A stretch of 64,000 nucleotides of DNA from an uncultured Ruminococcus sp. Its GTDB lineage: Bacteria; Bacillota; Clostridia; Oscillospirales; Acutalibacteraceae. A model generated the notes under the pieces. The model worked only from the letters and a program-made list of their open reading frames with translations. It was not told the DNA's origin and searched no databases. Shown piece after piece: positions 35,263-43,821 of this stretch. The stretch spans positions 62,001 through 126,000 of the forward strand of contig CACWNY010000004.1 in NCBI GenBank assembly GCA_902762375.1, read 5' to 3'. Position 1 is the stretch's first letter; each line of letters begins with the position of its first letter. The position numbers and the translations under genes are program-made.

Positions 35263-36882
35263 TCAATTATGTTTTTTCTTTTTCAGTAATGCTGTAATGC
35301 CCAGTGCGGAGAAGATAGCCGTCAATCCTGTAGCCACAGTTCTTTGTGTACCTGTGTTGACAACTTTACCGCTTTGTGTATTGGCAGGAGCATTTGTGGG
35401 AGTTTGTGTTGGAGCAGAGGTAGGAGTGTTTGTGGGAGCTTGTGTTGGAGCAGAGGTAGGAGTTTCAGTAGGTTTATCAGTAGGAGTTTCAGTAGCGGGG
35501 TCAGTAGGAACTTCCATAGCTTTCTCAACTTCCAGTGTTGCCGTACAGTCTGCAGAAACACCTTTTTCATTTGTCAGAGTGAGAGTAGTTTCATAGATAC
35601 CAGCTTTTTCAGTATATTTGTCATAGGGGGTAGTTCCCGTATAGATTTCTTTGCCGTCAAGTTTAACTTCCCATTTCGTTTCGGCAAGAGGTGAGCCTTT
35701 AACTTCGCTGTTGTCCTTTACCGACACGCTGTCACCCGTTACAGCCTTCTCAATTTTCTTGCCGTCTTTATCTGTATAGATAAAATCAGGAACTAAAGCA
35801 AAATCATGAACGGTCAAAGTATCTGTATAGACATCAGACATAATACCAAATTCGTTCTTAATTCTTAAAGCAGTTTCATAAGCACCTGCCTCTTTAGTGT
35901 ACTCAGTGTAAGGTGTTTTTCCACTGTAGATTTCTTCACCGTCTTTGGTTACCGTCCAGTAGTAATCGGTAATTTTTGAACCCTCAAATGTAGAGAGGTC
36001 AACAACAGGTGCTTTTTCTCCGACATAAGTTTCATTGATTTTAGTACCTGTTTCGTCAGTGTATTCAAAAACAGGATTCAACATAATTTTGTTGGTAGAT
36101 GTCATTTTCAGGTCACTGAAGTACGCTTCTGGGTCACTGACCGCATAAGGACCAAAACTACCTGCCTGTACATCTGCTTCAACAGTAGCCAGTTCTTCAC
36201 CATTTATGCTGACAGTAACTTCTTTTTCGCCGACATTGATAATAATATCGTGGAAAGTACCGGCTAAATCAGTAGATAATTCACCATGTGCCAGCACTTC
36301 ACCTTCTGCGAAACCAACCTTATCAGCGTCCTTACCTGTATGGTCATAGCAGGAATCATCAGCGTCTATAGTAGCGTGATATAAAGGTCCTTGATGAGGA
36401 ATACCGCTTTTTGCGGGGTGCCAGCTACTGATATAGGCAATACTCCAATGTGGTATACTACGGAAATCACATTCTTCATACGCATAGAATGAATATTCAG
36501 GGTCATCATCAGTTCCGCCAGTTCTCATTCCCCAAGTGAACCCACAAGGGTCGAAGTTATCATTTTTCATTTTGAAAGCAAACTGACCTGTTGTCAGATT
36601 ATCAATAGCGGGATTATAGAAGCCGGTCCAACCGACATTCTGCGTTGTATTAATCCAATTATGTTCGCTATCATATTTCCAGCCTGCGTTATAAGCGTAG
36701 CCGAAAGATTCACTGGGATAGTTTATCCAACTATCATAAATAGTTTTGACTTCAATATCTACTGCGGTTGAGGGGTCTGTTACATCAGTGGTTGTTTCTG
36801 CATAGAAAGCCAGATTTGATGTGGCTACCATACTGACAATCAATGCACTTGTCAGAAAAATTTTCAACATTCTTTTTTTCAT
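35263..36882 (-). CDS. Secreted surface protein with Ig-like repeats and a sorting-signal-like tail
   Basis: 539 aa from the ATG at 36882, chosen because ACGGAGG lies seven bases before it. Signal peptide (MKKRMLKIFLTSALIVSM onward). Residues about 40-260 are a beta-rich LamG-like domain (WTGFYNPAIDNLTTGQFAFK, FHDIIINVGEKEVTVSINGE). Two similar Ig/PKD-like repeats follow, each with an EIYxGxTPYxxYTxxAGxYET pattern. Then a Pro/Thr spacer with PTxAPTxxPTS repeats, and a C-terminus VVNTG, hydrophobic helix, KKKKHN. That tail resembles a sortase signal, but VVNTG is not classic LPxTG. Binding target unknown; a glycan is plausible. Confidence 0.75.
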   Translation of the reverse strand: MKKRMLKIFLTSALIVSMVATSNLAFYAETTTDVTDPSTAVDIEVKTIYDSWINYPSESFGYAYNAGWKYDSEHNWINTTQNVGWTGFYNPAIDNLTTGQFAFKMKNDNFDPCGFTWGMRTGGTDDDPEYSFYAYEECDFRSIPHWSIAYISSWHPAKSGIPHQGPLYHATIDADDSCYDHTGKDADKVGFAEGEVLAHGELSTDLAGTFHDIIINVGEKEVTVSINGEELATVEADVQAGSFGPYAVSDPEAYFSDLKMTSTNKIMLNPVFEYTDETGTKINETYVGEKAPVVDLSTFEGSKITDYYWTVTKDGEEIYSGKTPYTEYTKEAGAYETALRIKNEFGIMSDVYTDTLTVHDFALVPDFIYTDKDGKKIEKAVTGDSVSVKDNSEVKGSPLAETKWEVKLDGKEIYTGTTPYDKYTEKAGIYETTLTLTNEKGVSADCTATLEVEKAMEVPTDPATETPTDKPTETPTSAPTQAPTNTPTSAPTQTPTNAPANTQSGKVVNTGTQRTVATGLTAIFSALGITALLKKKKHN

Positions 36883-36934
36883 TGTCAAACCTCCGTAAAA
36901 GTATCGTAAAAGATTATTCATATCTTTCTTTGCT

Positions 36935-36963
36935 ATTTTAGCACATTTATGTTATTCTGTCAA
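36935..36963 (-). promoter_or_regulatory. Promoter of the surface protein gene
   Basis: Minus strand TTGACA (36958-36963), 17-base spacer, TAAAAT (36935-36940), about 55 bases before the start codon. Confidence 0.75.
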
Positions 36964-37013
36964 TTTTTACAGAAAATTTCTCAACAGATTTTTTTTAAAA
37001 CATCGTTTCTTTG

Positions 37014-37041
37014 TTTACTTTTTTATATTTTATGATATAAT
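37014..37041 (+). promoter_or_regulatory. Possible promoter of the AAA-DUF5682-VWA group
   Basis: TTTACT (37014-37019), 16-base spacer, TATAAT (37036-37041). It points into hairpin repeat copy 7, about 310 bases before the AAA+ start. The -35 is weak. Confidence 0.45.
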
Positions 37042-37054
37042 AGAACAAAAGTTT

Positions 37055-37325
37055 TTAAAGGGCTTCGCCCTTTAAAATCCCACAAGGGGCTGCCGCCCCT
37101 TGACCCTGCCCACTTTTTTGAAAAAAAGTGGACAAAAAACTTTTAGTTGTCATCTCTGACACTTAGTAGAACATTCCGAACGCAGTGAGCCATAAAAGTT
37201 TTTGTTCAAACTTTTTTCAAAAAGTTTGTGGGGTTCAGGGGCAAAGCCCCTGATGGGATTGTTAAGGGCAACGCCCTTAACTCAGGGGTTCGGGGATAAA
37301 ATCCCCGACAGAGCAACGCCTTTAA
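37055..37325. repeat. Multi-hairpin intergenic repeat, copy 7 (two-arm, longest)
   Basis: Complete mirror element plus two extra GC hairpins (GGGGATAAAATCCCC and a partial one) before the AAA+ gene. T/A stems are CCAC/GTGG left and CAAAC/GTTTG right. It would form nearly the whole 5' leader of the downstream operon. Confidence 0.85.
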
Positions 37326-37349
37326 CTTTAAAAAGAGGAGGAAATACCT

Positions 37350-38459
37350 ATGGAAAATTTCATCAGACCGCCTATGGAGATACGCTATGCCAAAGAATTA
37401 CAAGTTTTGAAAGAAACAGATACCGCCCGAAAACCCGAAAACTGGTATTTATCGCCGAAAGCGGTAAGGAGTTTTATTCTTGGAACGAAGAAACCCATTG
37501 ATTTTCACGGAGAAAAAGTAGAGATTAAAAAGAAGTTTTTCGGCAACGATGCTTTAGTGGAGAGGTGTATTATCACACTTACAGGAAGTCGGGGACTGAT
37601 GTTAGTTGGTGAACCTGGAACGGCAAAGACAATGCTTTCTGAACTTTTGTCGGCGGCAATCAGCGGAACAAGTACGAATACGGTTCAGGGAACAGCAGGA
37701 ACAACCGAAGATATGATTAAATACAGTTGGAACTATGCACTATTGTTGGCGAAAGGACCTGTCAAGGAAGCGTTAGTACCGTCACCGCTTTATGTAGGAA
37801 TGACGAGAGGGATTATTACACGCTTTGAAGAAATCACCCGTACACCTGCCGAAATTCAGGACAGTCTGATTTCAGTGATGAGTGATAAGGTATTGAATAT
37901 TCCCGAACTGGAGAATGACGGTCTGATATTTGCAAAATCAGGGTTTAATATTATCGGGACAGCGAATATACGGGATAAAGGTGTCAATGAGATGTCGAGT
38001 GCATTAAAGAGGCGTTTTAATTTTGAAACAGTCAATCCCGTAAAAGATGTGCGACTGGAGAAACAAATTATTCTGAATGAAGTGGAACAGAATGCTCTGT
38101 CGGATAAAATTGAAATGCCGATAGATACCAATGTTGCCGAGTTGTTGGCAGTGACTTATCATGAACTCAGGGAAGGTATTTCTGATACAGGGATTAAGAT
38201 AGACAAGCCCTCAGCGGTCATGAGTACAGCGGAGGCGGTATCCGTATTTTACCAGACGATTTCCAACGCATGGTATTATGATGAAACGGCTTTAAATCTG
38301 GCAGACCTGACGCAAAATCTTGTCAATGCGGTATGTAAAGATACCAAAGATGATTTAGAAAAACTGAAAGGTTATTTTAATACAGTGGTCAAATACAAAG
38401 CCGACAAGGTGGGGGGAATATGGAAAGATTTTTATGCAACGAGAAAATATCTGAAATAA
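37350..38459 (+). CDS. MoxR-type AAA+ ATPase
   Basis: 369 aa, cytoplasmic. Walker A is GEPGTAKT (residues 87-94), Walker B ends RFEEI near 158-162, sensor 1 is IIGTANIRD (N206) and the arginine finger is in SSALKRRF (R221/R222). MoxR ATPases remodel proteins or insert cofactors, usually with a VWA partner. That partner is encoded two genes downstream. Strong ribosome site GAGGAGG. The next gene starts 40 bases before this one ends, in another frame. E. coli YehL is the matching member of the yeh group. Confidence 0.9.
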   Translation: MENFIRPPMEIRYAKELQVLKETDTARKPENWYLSPKAVRSFILGTKKPIDFHGEKVEIKKKFFGNDALVERCIITLTGSRGLMLVGEPGTAKTMLSELLSAAISGTSTNTVQGTAGTTEDMIKYSWNYALLLAKGPVKEALVPSPLYVGMTRGIITRFEEITRTPAEIQDSLISVMSDKVLNIPELENDGLIFAKSGFNIIGTANIRDKGVNEMSSALKRRFNFETVNPVKDVRLEKQIILNEVEQNALSDKIEMPIDTNVAELLAVTYHELREGISDTGIKIDKPSAVMSTAEAVSVFYQTISNAWYYDETALNLADLTQNLVNAVCKDTKDDLEKLKGYFNTVVKYKADKVGGIWKDFYATRKYLK

Positions 38460-40825
38460 TCCCTTTCGATTATTCATCACCTGTTTTATTTTTCCCTATA
38501 AGACATCATAGTCCAGCGTGTTCGTATCATTTATTACAGGCAATCCAGAATTATCAGCCCGATTGTATTCTGGTGGAAGGACCTCAGAATGCAGAAAAAT
38601 TCATTCCTGTTCTGACTGATGAAAATACAGTTTTGCCAGTTGCATTCTACTATTTTTACAGAGACAGCGGAAAATATGTTTCAGAGGACGCAGAGGATTA
38701 TAAGTGTTATTATCCGTTTTTAGCGACTTCTCCTGAATACAATGCGTTGTGTTTTGCCGTAAGGAATGATATAGACTGTAGGTTTATTGACTTGCCTTAC
38801 GGAGAAATTCTCATTCACACTGCCGAAAACAAAGGTTTACGAAAGATTAGCGAACAACAGAATTATAATGATGACCGTTATTTATCGGAAAATCAGTTTT
38901 TTAAATCACTTTGTGAAAAAACAGGTATGCGGTCTTTTGAAGAATTTTGGGAGAACTTTTTTGAGATAGACGCTTTGTTTGAAGATACAAAGACTTTTGT
39001 AGAGAAGATGTATACTTACTGTTATCTTACCCGACAAAATACTTCTGACGATGAAAGAGAAAATGATGGTTGTCATATAAGAGAAAAATTTATGGCGGAA
39101 AATATCAGCAAGGCGATGGAAACGCATAAAAGAGTATTAGTCGTAACAGGTGGATTTCACAGTTATGGGTTATATCAGCTAATCAGTTCTGCCAAAAAGC
39201 CGAAGAAAGTCAAATTACATAAATTTGATGAAAAGACACAGAATGTTTATGCGATAGCGTATTCTTTTGAATCTGCTGATGCACTGAACGGTTATGCGTC
39301 AGGTATGCAGAATCCGTATTTTTATGACCGTGTATGGGAGAATATCAAGGCGAATACGGCAAATCAGGAAAAGATGGATAATGCTTACAAAGATACTGTT
39401 CTGGAATTACTGTTACAGTGTGCCAAAAAATCAACCAAAGAGAATTTACTGATTACGATGGCGGATATTTCTTCAGCGGTGACGATGTATGAGGGGCTTG
39501 CTTTATTACGCAATAAAAAATCGGCAGGACTTTACGAACTGTATGACAGCGTACAGAGTTGTTTCATCAAAGGAGAGGTCAATGCCTCCAGTGATATGCC
39601 CCTGAAAATATTACGCATGATTGCGACAGGAGATAAATTTGGAAAACTTTGTGAAAATGCCGAACGAGTTCCTTTGATTACCGATTTTGAAAATACCGCA
39701 AGAAAATTAAGACTGAAAATTGAAAGTGTGACAGAGCAGGAAATAGAACTGGATATTTTTTCGAAGAAAACCCATATGGAAACGAGCCGTTTTTTTTATC
39801 GTATGAATTTTCTGGAAACGGGATTTGCGGTAAGAAAAAAAGGAGCAGATATTCTCAACAATTCCGACAGAAGCCGTATCAGGGAAGTATGGAGTTATGT
39901 CAGGACGGTTCATACAGATTCCGCATTGATTGATTACAGTGTTTACGGGTCAGGGATAGAAGAAGTATGTCGTATTGTACTGAATAAAAAGATAGGAAAA
40001 GAAACAGATTGTGGTATAGCATCGAAATTATATGTAGAAAGTTTTCTGATGGGGATTGCTGTTACCGATAAATTTTCACAGAAATTGGAAGATATTCTTA
40101 TTAATGACGGCAACTTTTTTTCAGTAGGAAAAGCATTATATTATTTTAATTTACTGCGTTCCTTACAGAAAATGTACAGGGTAGAAAAGACCGTCACTGA
40201 AATTTTTTTAGTAAGATGTTTCCAGAAAATCATGATGATGTTGCCGTCGATGATAAATGTAAAACCCGAATATTCTGATGAATGTATAAAAATATGCCGT
40301 ATGCTGTACAATCTTGTGTCAACGGATTTGTTGCATGAGGAATATGAAAATCTTTTCACCACTTTCCATACAATGATACAGAATGATAACCCTGAACCTG
40401 CTTTATATGGAGCTGTTCTGGGATTGCTTTATGGGAGTGATGTCACTTACAGACAAACTATCAACCATGCTTTCAACGGTTATCTGACAGGTACAGACGA
40501 TAAGAAAAAGCAGGGGGCAGTATTTATTCGTGGATTGTTTTCCACAGCAAGAGATATTGTTCTGGTAGGCGATGAATTTATCCGTATTACTGACAGTCTA
40601 ATAAAATCGCTTGCGATGGAAGAATTTATGGAAGTTCTCCCTGAACTGCGTTTAGCATTCAGTTATTTTGCCCCTGCGGAAACAGACAGTATCGCCGAAA
40701 AAGTTGCCTTGCTTTATCATCAGAAACCGTCAGATATCCAGAAATCCTTTACAGTTGACAATGAATTATACCTCAGTGGTATGCAACTGGAAAAGGAAAT
40801 CTGTCAGTTTTTGGAGGATTTATGA
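38420..40825 (+). CDS. DUF5682 family protein
   Basis: 801 aa, cytoplasmic. The family signature is FFPIRHHSPACSYHLLQAI near the start, followed by PDCILVEGPQNAEKFIPVL. Later VLVVTGGFHSYGLYQLI fits the same TraB/ChaN-like N-terminal domain. The C-terminal half is helical. Function is unknown; the family is encoded between MoxR ATPases and VWA proteins (E. coli YehM appears equivalent). It overlaps the AAA+ gene by 40 bases and the VWA gene by 4, so the three should be made together. ATG after GGTGGGGGG. Confidence 0.85.
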   Translation: MERFLCNEKISEIIPFDYSSPVLFFPIRHHSPACSYHLLQAIQNYQPDCILVEGPQNAEKFIPVLTDENTVLPVAFYYFYRDSGKYVSEDAEDYKCYYPFLATSPEYNALCFAVRNDIDCRFIDLPYGEILIHTAENKGLRKISEQQNYNDDRYLSENQFFKSLCEKTGMRSFEEFWENFFEIDALFEDTKTFVEKMYTYCYLTRQNTSDDERENDGCHIREKFMAENISKAMETHKRVLVVTGGFHSYGLYQLISSAKKPKKVKLHKFDEKTQNVYAIAYSFESADALNGYASGMQNPYFYDRVWENIKANTANQEKMDNAYKDTVLELLLQCAKKSTKENLLITMADISSAVTMYEGLALLRNKKSAGLYELYDSVQSCFIKGEVNASSDMPLKILRMIATGDKFGKLCENAERVPLITDFENTARKLRLKIESVTEQEIELDIFSKKTHMETSRFFYRMNFLETGFAVRKKGADILNNSDRSRIREVWSYVRTVHTDSALIDYSVYGSGIEEVCRIVLNKKIGKETDCGIASKLYVESFLMGIAVTDKFSQKLEDILINDGNFFSVGKALYYFNLLRSLQKMYRVEKTVTEIFLVRCFQKIMMMLPSMINVKPEYSDECIKICRMLYNLVSTDLLHEEYENLFTTFHTMIQNDNPEPALYGAVLGLLYGSDVTYRQTINHAFNGYLTGTDDKKKQGAVFIRGLFSTARDIVLVGDEFIRITDSLIKSLAMEEFMEVLPELRLAFSYFAPAETDSIAEKVALLYHQKPSDIQKSFTVDNELYLSGMQLEKEICQFLEDL

Positions 40826-41976
40826 TGAATAATACTATCAACGACAATCAGAATCTGAACAAATGGCGGTTAATTCTGGGCAGAAATTCTGAAAACTATA
40901 TTAGTTTTCAGGGAATGTACGGTGACGGAATTTCTTTTCAGGATATGGAACAGACCCTTGATTACTTATATAGTAAGGAACTTGGTGAAGGTATTATGCA
41001 ACAAAACAATAATACCCGAACAGGAGGTATAGGCGGTTCAAATCCTTATGTAGCGGAATGGATTAATAAAGTCCGAAAGCTCTTTCCGAAAAAGACAGTT
41101 GAGATTATCGAAAAGCAGGCTCTTGATCATTTTAAAATGACAGAACTTCTTACAGATAAGGAAATCCTGAAAAAAATTGAACCCAATATGGATTTGCTCA
41201 AAACGATTTTACAGTTCAAACATTTAATGAAGAACGATGTCATTAAAGAAGCCAAACGCATTATCCAGAAAGTTGTTGACGAACTTACCGAAAAAATACA
41301 GACAGATATCCGAAAATCATTACTTGGCAAACTTAACCGCAATATGCCCTCTCATGTCAAATCCATCAGAAATCTTGATTTCAAGCGTACCATAAACCGC
41401 AATCTTAAAAACTATGATACAGAAAATCAACGGCTGATTATCAAAGATTTGTGTTTCAGTAGCAGAGTAAAACGCTTTAATAAATGGAATATCATTATTG
41501 CTGTTGATGAAAGCGGGTCTATGATGGAGAGTGTTATTTACAGTGCGGTCATGGCAGGGATTTTCGCAAAACTTCCCATGCTGGAAACCCGTCTGGTGAT
41601 TTTTGATACCAATGTTGTTGATTTAAGCGGTTATGTTGATGAACCTGTCGAAGTGCTTATGGGAATGCAGTTAGGGGGAGGTACAGATATCAACAATGCA
41701 CTTTCTTACTGTGAAAGTCTTTGTAGCAATCCTCATAATACGATATTTGTTACTGTTACCGACCTTTATGAGGGAGGAAGTATCAACAATCTTTTGCACA
41801 CTTGTTCTGACATTATCAGCAGTGGAAGTAAAATGGTTTTTCTTACCGCTTTGGACGGTGAGGCGAACCCTGTTTACGATAAGAATATCGCACAGAAACT
41901 TGCGGATATGGGAGCATTTGTAGGAGCGATGACCCCTGAACAACTTGGAGATTATATCGGCAGAATTATTTCATAA
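40822..41976 (+). CDS. VWA domain protein, MoxR partner (YehP-like)
   Basis: 384 aa, cytoplasmic with no signal peptide. An N-terminal helical region (1-220) precedes a von Willebrand A domain. The metal site is complete: D229-E-S231-G-S233, T288 in GGGTDINNA and the aspartate in TVTDLYEGG. Such proteins act with MoxR ATPases as a chaperone-like pair. The start is one of two adjacent ATGs after GGAGG. Last gene of the AAA-DUF5682-VWA block; a hairpin repeat and a convergent ATPase gene follow. Confidence 0.88.
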   Translation: MMNNTINDNQNLNKWRLILGRNSENYISFQGMYGDGISFQDMEQTLDYLYSKELGEGIMQQNNNTRTGGIGGSNPYVAEWINKVRKLFPKKTVEIIEKQALDHFKMTELLTDKEILKKIEPNMDLLKTILQFKHLMKNDVIKEAKRIIQKVVDELTEKIQTDIRKSLLGKLNRNMPSHVKSIRNLDFKRTINRNLKNYDTENQRLIIKDLCFSSRVKRFNKWNIIIAVDESGSMMESVIYSAVMAGIFAKLPMLETRLVIFDTNVVDLSGYVDEPVEVLMGMQLGGGTDINNALSYCESLCSNPHNTIFVTVTDLYEGGSINNLLHTCSDIISSGSKMVFLTALDGEANPVYDKNIAQKLADMGAFVGAMTPEQLGDYIGRIIS

Positions 41977-41982
41977 TGGTTG

Positions 41983-42121
41983 AGCTATGACAATTAAAAG
42001 TTTCGGTCAAGCCTTTTCAAAGGCTTGTGGGGTCAAGGGGCAAAGCCCCTTGTGGGATTTTAAAGGGCAAAGCCCTTTAACTCCCCAAAATTCCAAACAA
42101 AATTTGCGTAAGCAAATTTTG
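41983..42121 (+). repeat. Multi-hairpin intergenic repeat, copy 8 (one arm)
   Basis: Single arm: AGCTATGACAATTAAAAG, stem CAAGCC/GGCTTG (42008-42027), GGGGC hairpin, terminal AAAGGGC hairpin ending TTTAA at 42080, then a CAAAATTTGC hairpin at 42096-42121. Confidence 0.85.
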
Positions 42122-42139
42122 TCTGAAAAATCCTTAATA

Positions 42140-43441
42140 TTATTTACTAAGCAGAAAATTGATATACTGTTGGGCGGTTCGTCCCGAAATACCGTTATGT
42201 TTCAGTTCCCATTGTCTTGCCCCATCAATAAGTTCTTTTTCAGAAATATTGATATGGTGTTTTTCTGCCAGATGGGTAACGATATGGATATATTCCTTGT
42301 AATCAGGTTTAGCGTAATAGATAGTACACCCGAAACGGCTGACAAGGGAGAGTTTTTCTTCCACCGTATCTGAACGGTGAATTTCACGGGTATATTCCAT
42401 ATCATTACGGTCATTCCATGTTTCCTTAATGAGATGACGGCGGTTAGAGGTAGCATAAATCAAAATATTGTCAGGTTTGGTTTCGACACCGCCCTCAATA
42501 ACAGCTTTAAGGTATTTGTATTCAATTTCGAAGTCCTCAAAGGAGAGGTCGTCCATATAGAGAATAAATTTATAATTTCTGTTTTTGATTTGGGCAATAA
42601 TTTCAGAGATGTTCTTGAACTGATGTTTATAAATTTCAATCATGCGTAAGCCTTGAGGATAGAACTCATTAACAATCGCCTTGATACTGCTGGATTTTCC
42701 CGTACCGCTGTCACCGAAAAGGAGCGTGTTGTTTGCTTTTTTACCGTTGACGAAAGCCAGTGTATTTTCGATAAGCAATTTTTTCTGATTTTCGTAACCA
42801 ACGAGGTCAGAAAGCATAATTTTTTCCATATTGTTAATAGGTTTCAGCGTGACATTATACGGGTCAGTTTCTACGATACGGAAAGCCTTATTCAGACCAA
42901 ACATACCCACACCGAAATTTTTATAGAACTGTGTAACGAGGTCAAAGAACTCCTGTACAGACGAAGCATTTGCCAGAGCATTACTCAAAGAGCGTACTTT
43001 TTCGCTGACATTTTTATTATACATCAGTTCTTTTTTTTCGACAGCGGTGTAGTTTGTGATTTTGGAAAAGCAATCAATTCCCAAAGCCGTTTCTATTTCA
43101 GAAAAATCGAAATGAAAAAGTTTTCTGAAGATTTCAAAATCGTTCATGGCGAAATGATTGACTGTACCATTACCCGCACCGACTTTTTCGCAAGTGACCG
43201 CAAAAGGATTTTCGTCAGTAATAAGCAGGAAAGTAAGGTAATTCTGCCAGAGGTTCTGGTCAAAGCCGTAATCCGTAGCCAGTATGAGCAATTTCCTTAT
43301 CTGATTAAAGACGGCCCGAACAAGCTGAGAATTGATACAGTCTTTGTTTTTGAAAGAGGAAAAGATATTTCCCATTTGCATGAGGATATCGCTTTGAGGG
43401 GTATCGCCGTAGATAAGCAATCTGGAAATTATTTCGTTCAA
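42140..43441 (-). CDS. DUF815 family AAA-type ATPase
   Basis: 433 aa, cytoplasmic. An N-terminal helical region (1-190) is followed by an ATPase core with Walker A LFGDSGTGKSSSIKAI, Walker B KFILYMDDLSFED, a sensor-like ILIYATSNRRHL and a C-terminal lid. These features and the LVGYENQKKLLIENTLAF lead-in mark DUF815. The family is sometimes found beside stress or envelope genes but has no settled function. Start is TTG at 43441 with AAGGAAGTG upstream. Convergent with the VWA gene, so not in its operon. Confidence 0.87.
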   Translation of the reverse strand: MNEIISRLLIYGDTPQSDILMQMGNIFSSFKNKDCINSQLVRAVFNQIRKLLILATDYGFDQNLWQNYLTFLLITDENPFAVTCEKVGAGNGTVNHFAMNDFEIFRKLFHFDFSEIETALGIDCFSKITNYTAVEKKELMYNKNVSEKVRSLSNALANASSVQEFFDLVTQFYKNFGVGMFGLNKAFRIVETDPYNVTLKPINNMEKIMLSDLVGYENQKKLLIENTLAFVNGKKANNTLLFGDSGTGKSSSIKAIVNEFYPQGLRMIEIYKHQFKNISEIIAQIKNRNYKFILYMDDLSFEDFEIEYKYLKAVIEGGVETKPDNILIYATSNRRHLIKETWNDRNDMEYTREIHRSDTVEEKLSLVSRFGCTIYYAKPDYKEYIHIVTHLAEKHHINISEKELIDGARQWELKHNGISGRTAQQYINFLLSK

Positions 43442-43481
43442 GATGATGACACTTCCTTATAATGAAAATACTATTGTACTG

Positions 43482-43510
43482 ATTTTACCATGCTAAAAAT
43501 TGAATGTCAA
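43482..43510 (-). promoter_or_regulatory. Promoter of the DUF815 ATPase gene
   Basis: Minus strand TTGACA (43505-43510), 17-base spacer, TAAAAT (43482-43487), about 40 bases before the TTG start. Confidence 0.75.
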
Positions 43511-43673
43511 ATAGATTTTGCCATAGAAGAGATTTTCATTTTGAGAGATTATATATTTTAGGGTAATATATTTATAAAATGAAAAAATATACAGAAAATG
43601 ATATTATCATCGATGAGAAAAAGCGGAAAAATCAGGAAGTGAAATCTAGGGAGTGTTAAACACATCAAAACCA

Positions 43674-43697
43674 AAAATTCGATAATCGAAATTTTTT
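43674..43697. promoter_or_regulatory. Palindrome upstream of the AraC gene, possible operator
   Basis: AAAAATTCGAT and ATCGAAATTTTT form a near-perfect 24-base palindrome 30 bases before the -35 of the AraC promoter. It could be an operator; no direct evidence. Confidence 0.35.
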
Positions 43698-43726
43698 GCG
43701 AAATTAGAATTTTTTTTGTTTGAATG

Positions 43727-43755
43727 TTGATTATTTAAATATTGTATGTTATAAT
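43727..43755 (+). promoter_or_regulatory. Promoter of the AraC regulator gene
   Basis: TTGATT (43727-43732), 17-base spacer, TATAAT (43750-43755), 66 bases before the chosen start at 43822. Confidence 0.65.
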
Positions 43756-43821
43756 CAGTTTGTCTATAAAAGTATCTTTTTTACACGCCATAAGGCTACA
43801 CCCAAAGGAGAATGTTTTATT

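Noticed and set aside
37202-37501. 99-residue frame leading into the AAA+ gene region
   Set aside because: Its first half translates hairpin repeat copy 7 and it then overlaps the AAA+ gene in a different frame; the AAA+ start has a strong ribosome site.
41987-42373. 128-residue plus-strand frame between the VWA and DUF815 genes
   Set aside because: Starts inside hairpin repeat copy 8 and continues antisense to the DUF815 ATPase gene.
42653-43462. 269-residue plus-strand frame
   Set aside because: Long but wholly antisense to the DUF815 ATPase, whose Walker motifs and promoter are clear; Phe-rich composition is typical of an antisense shadow.
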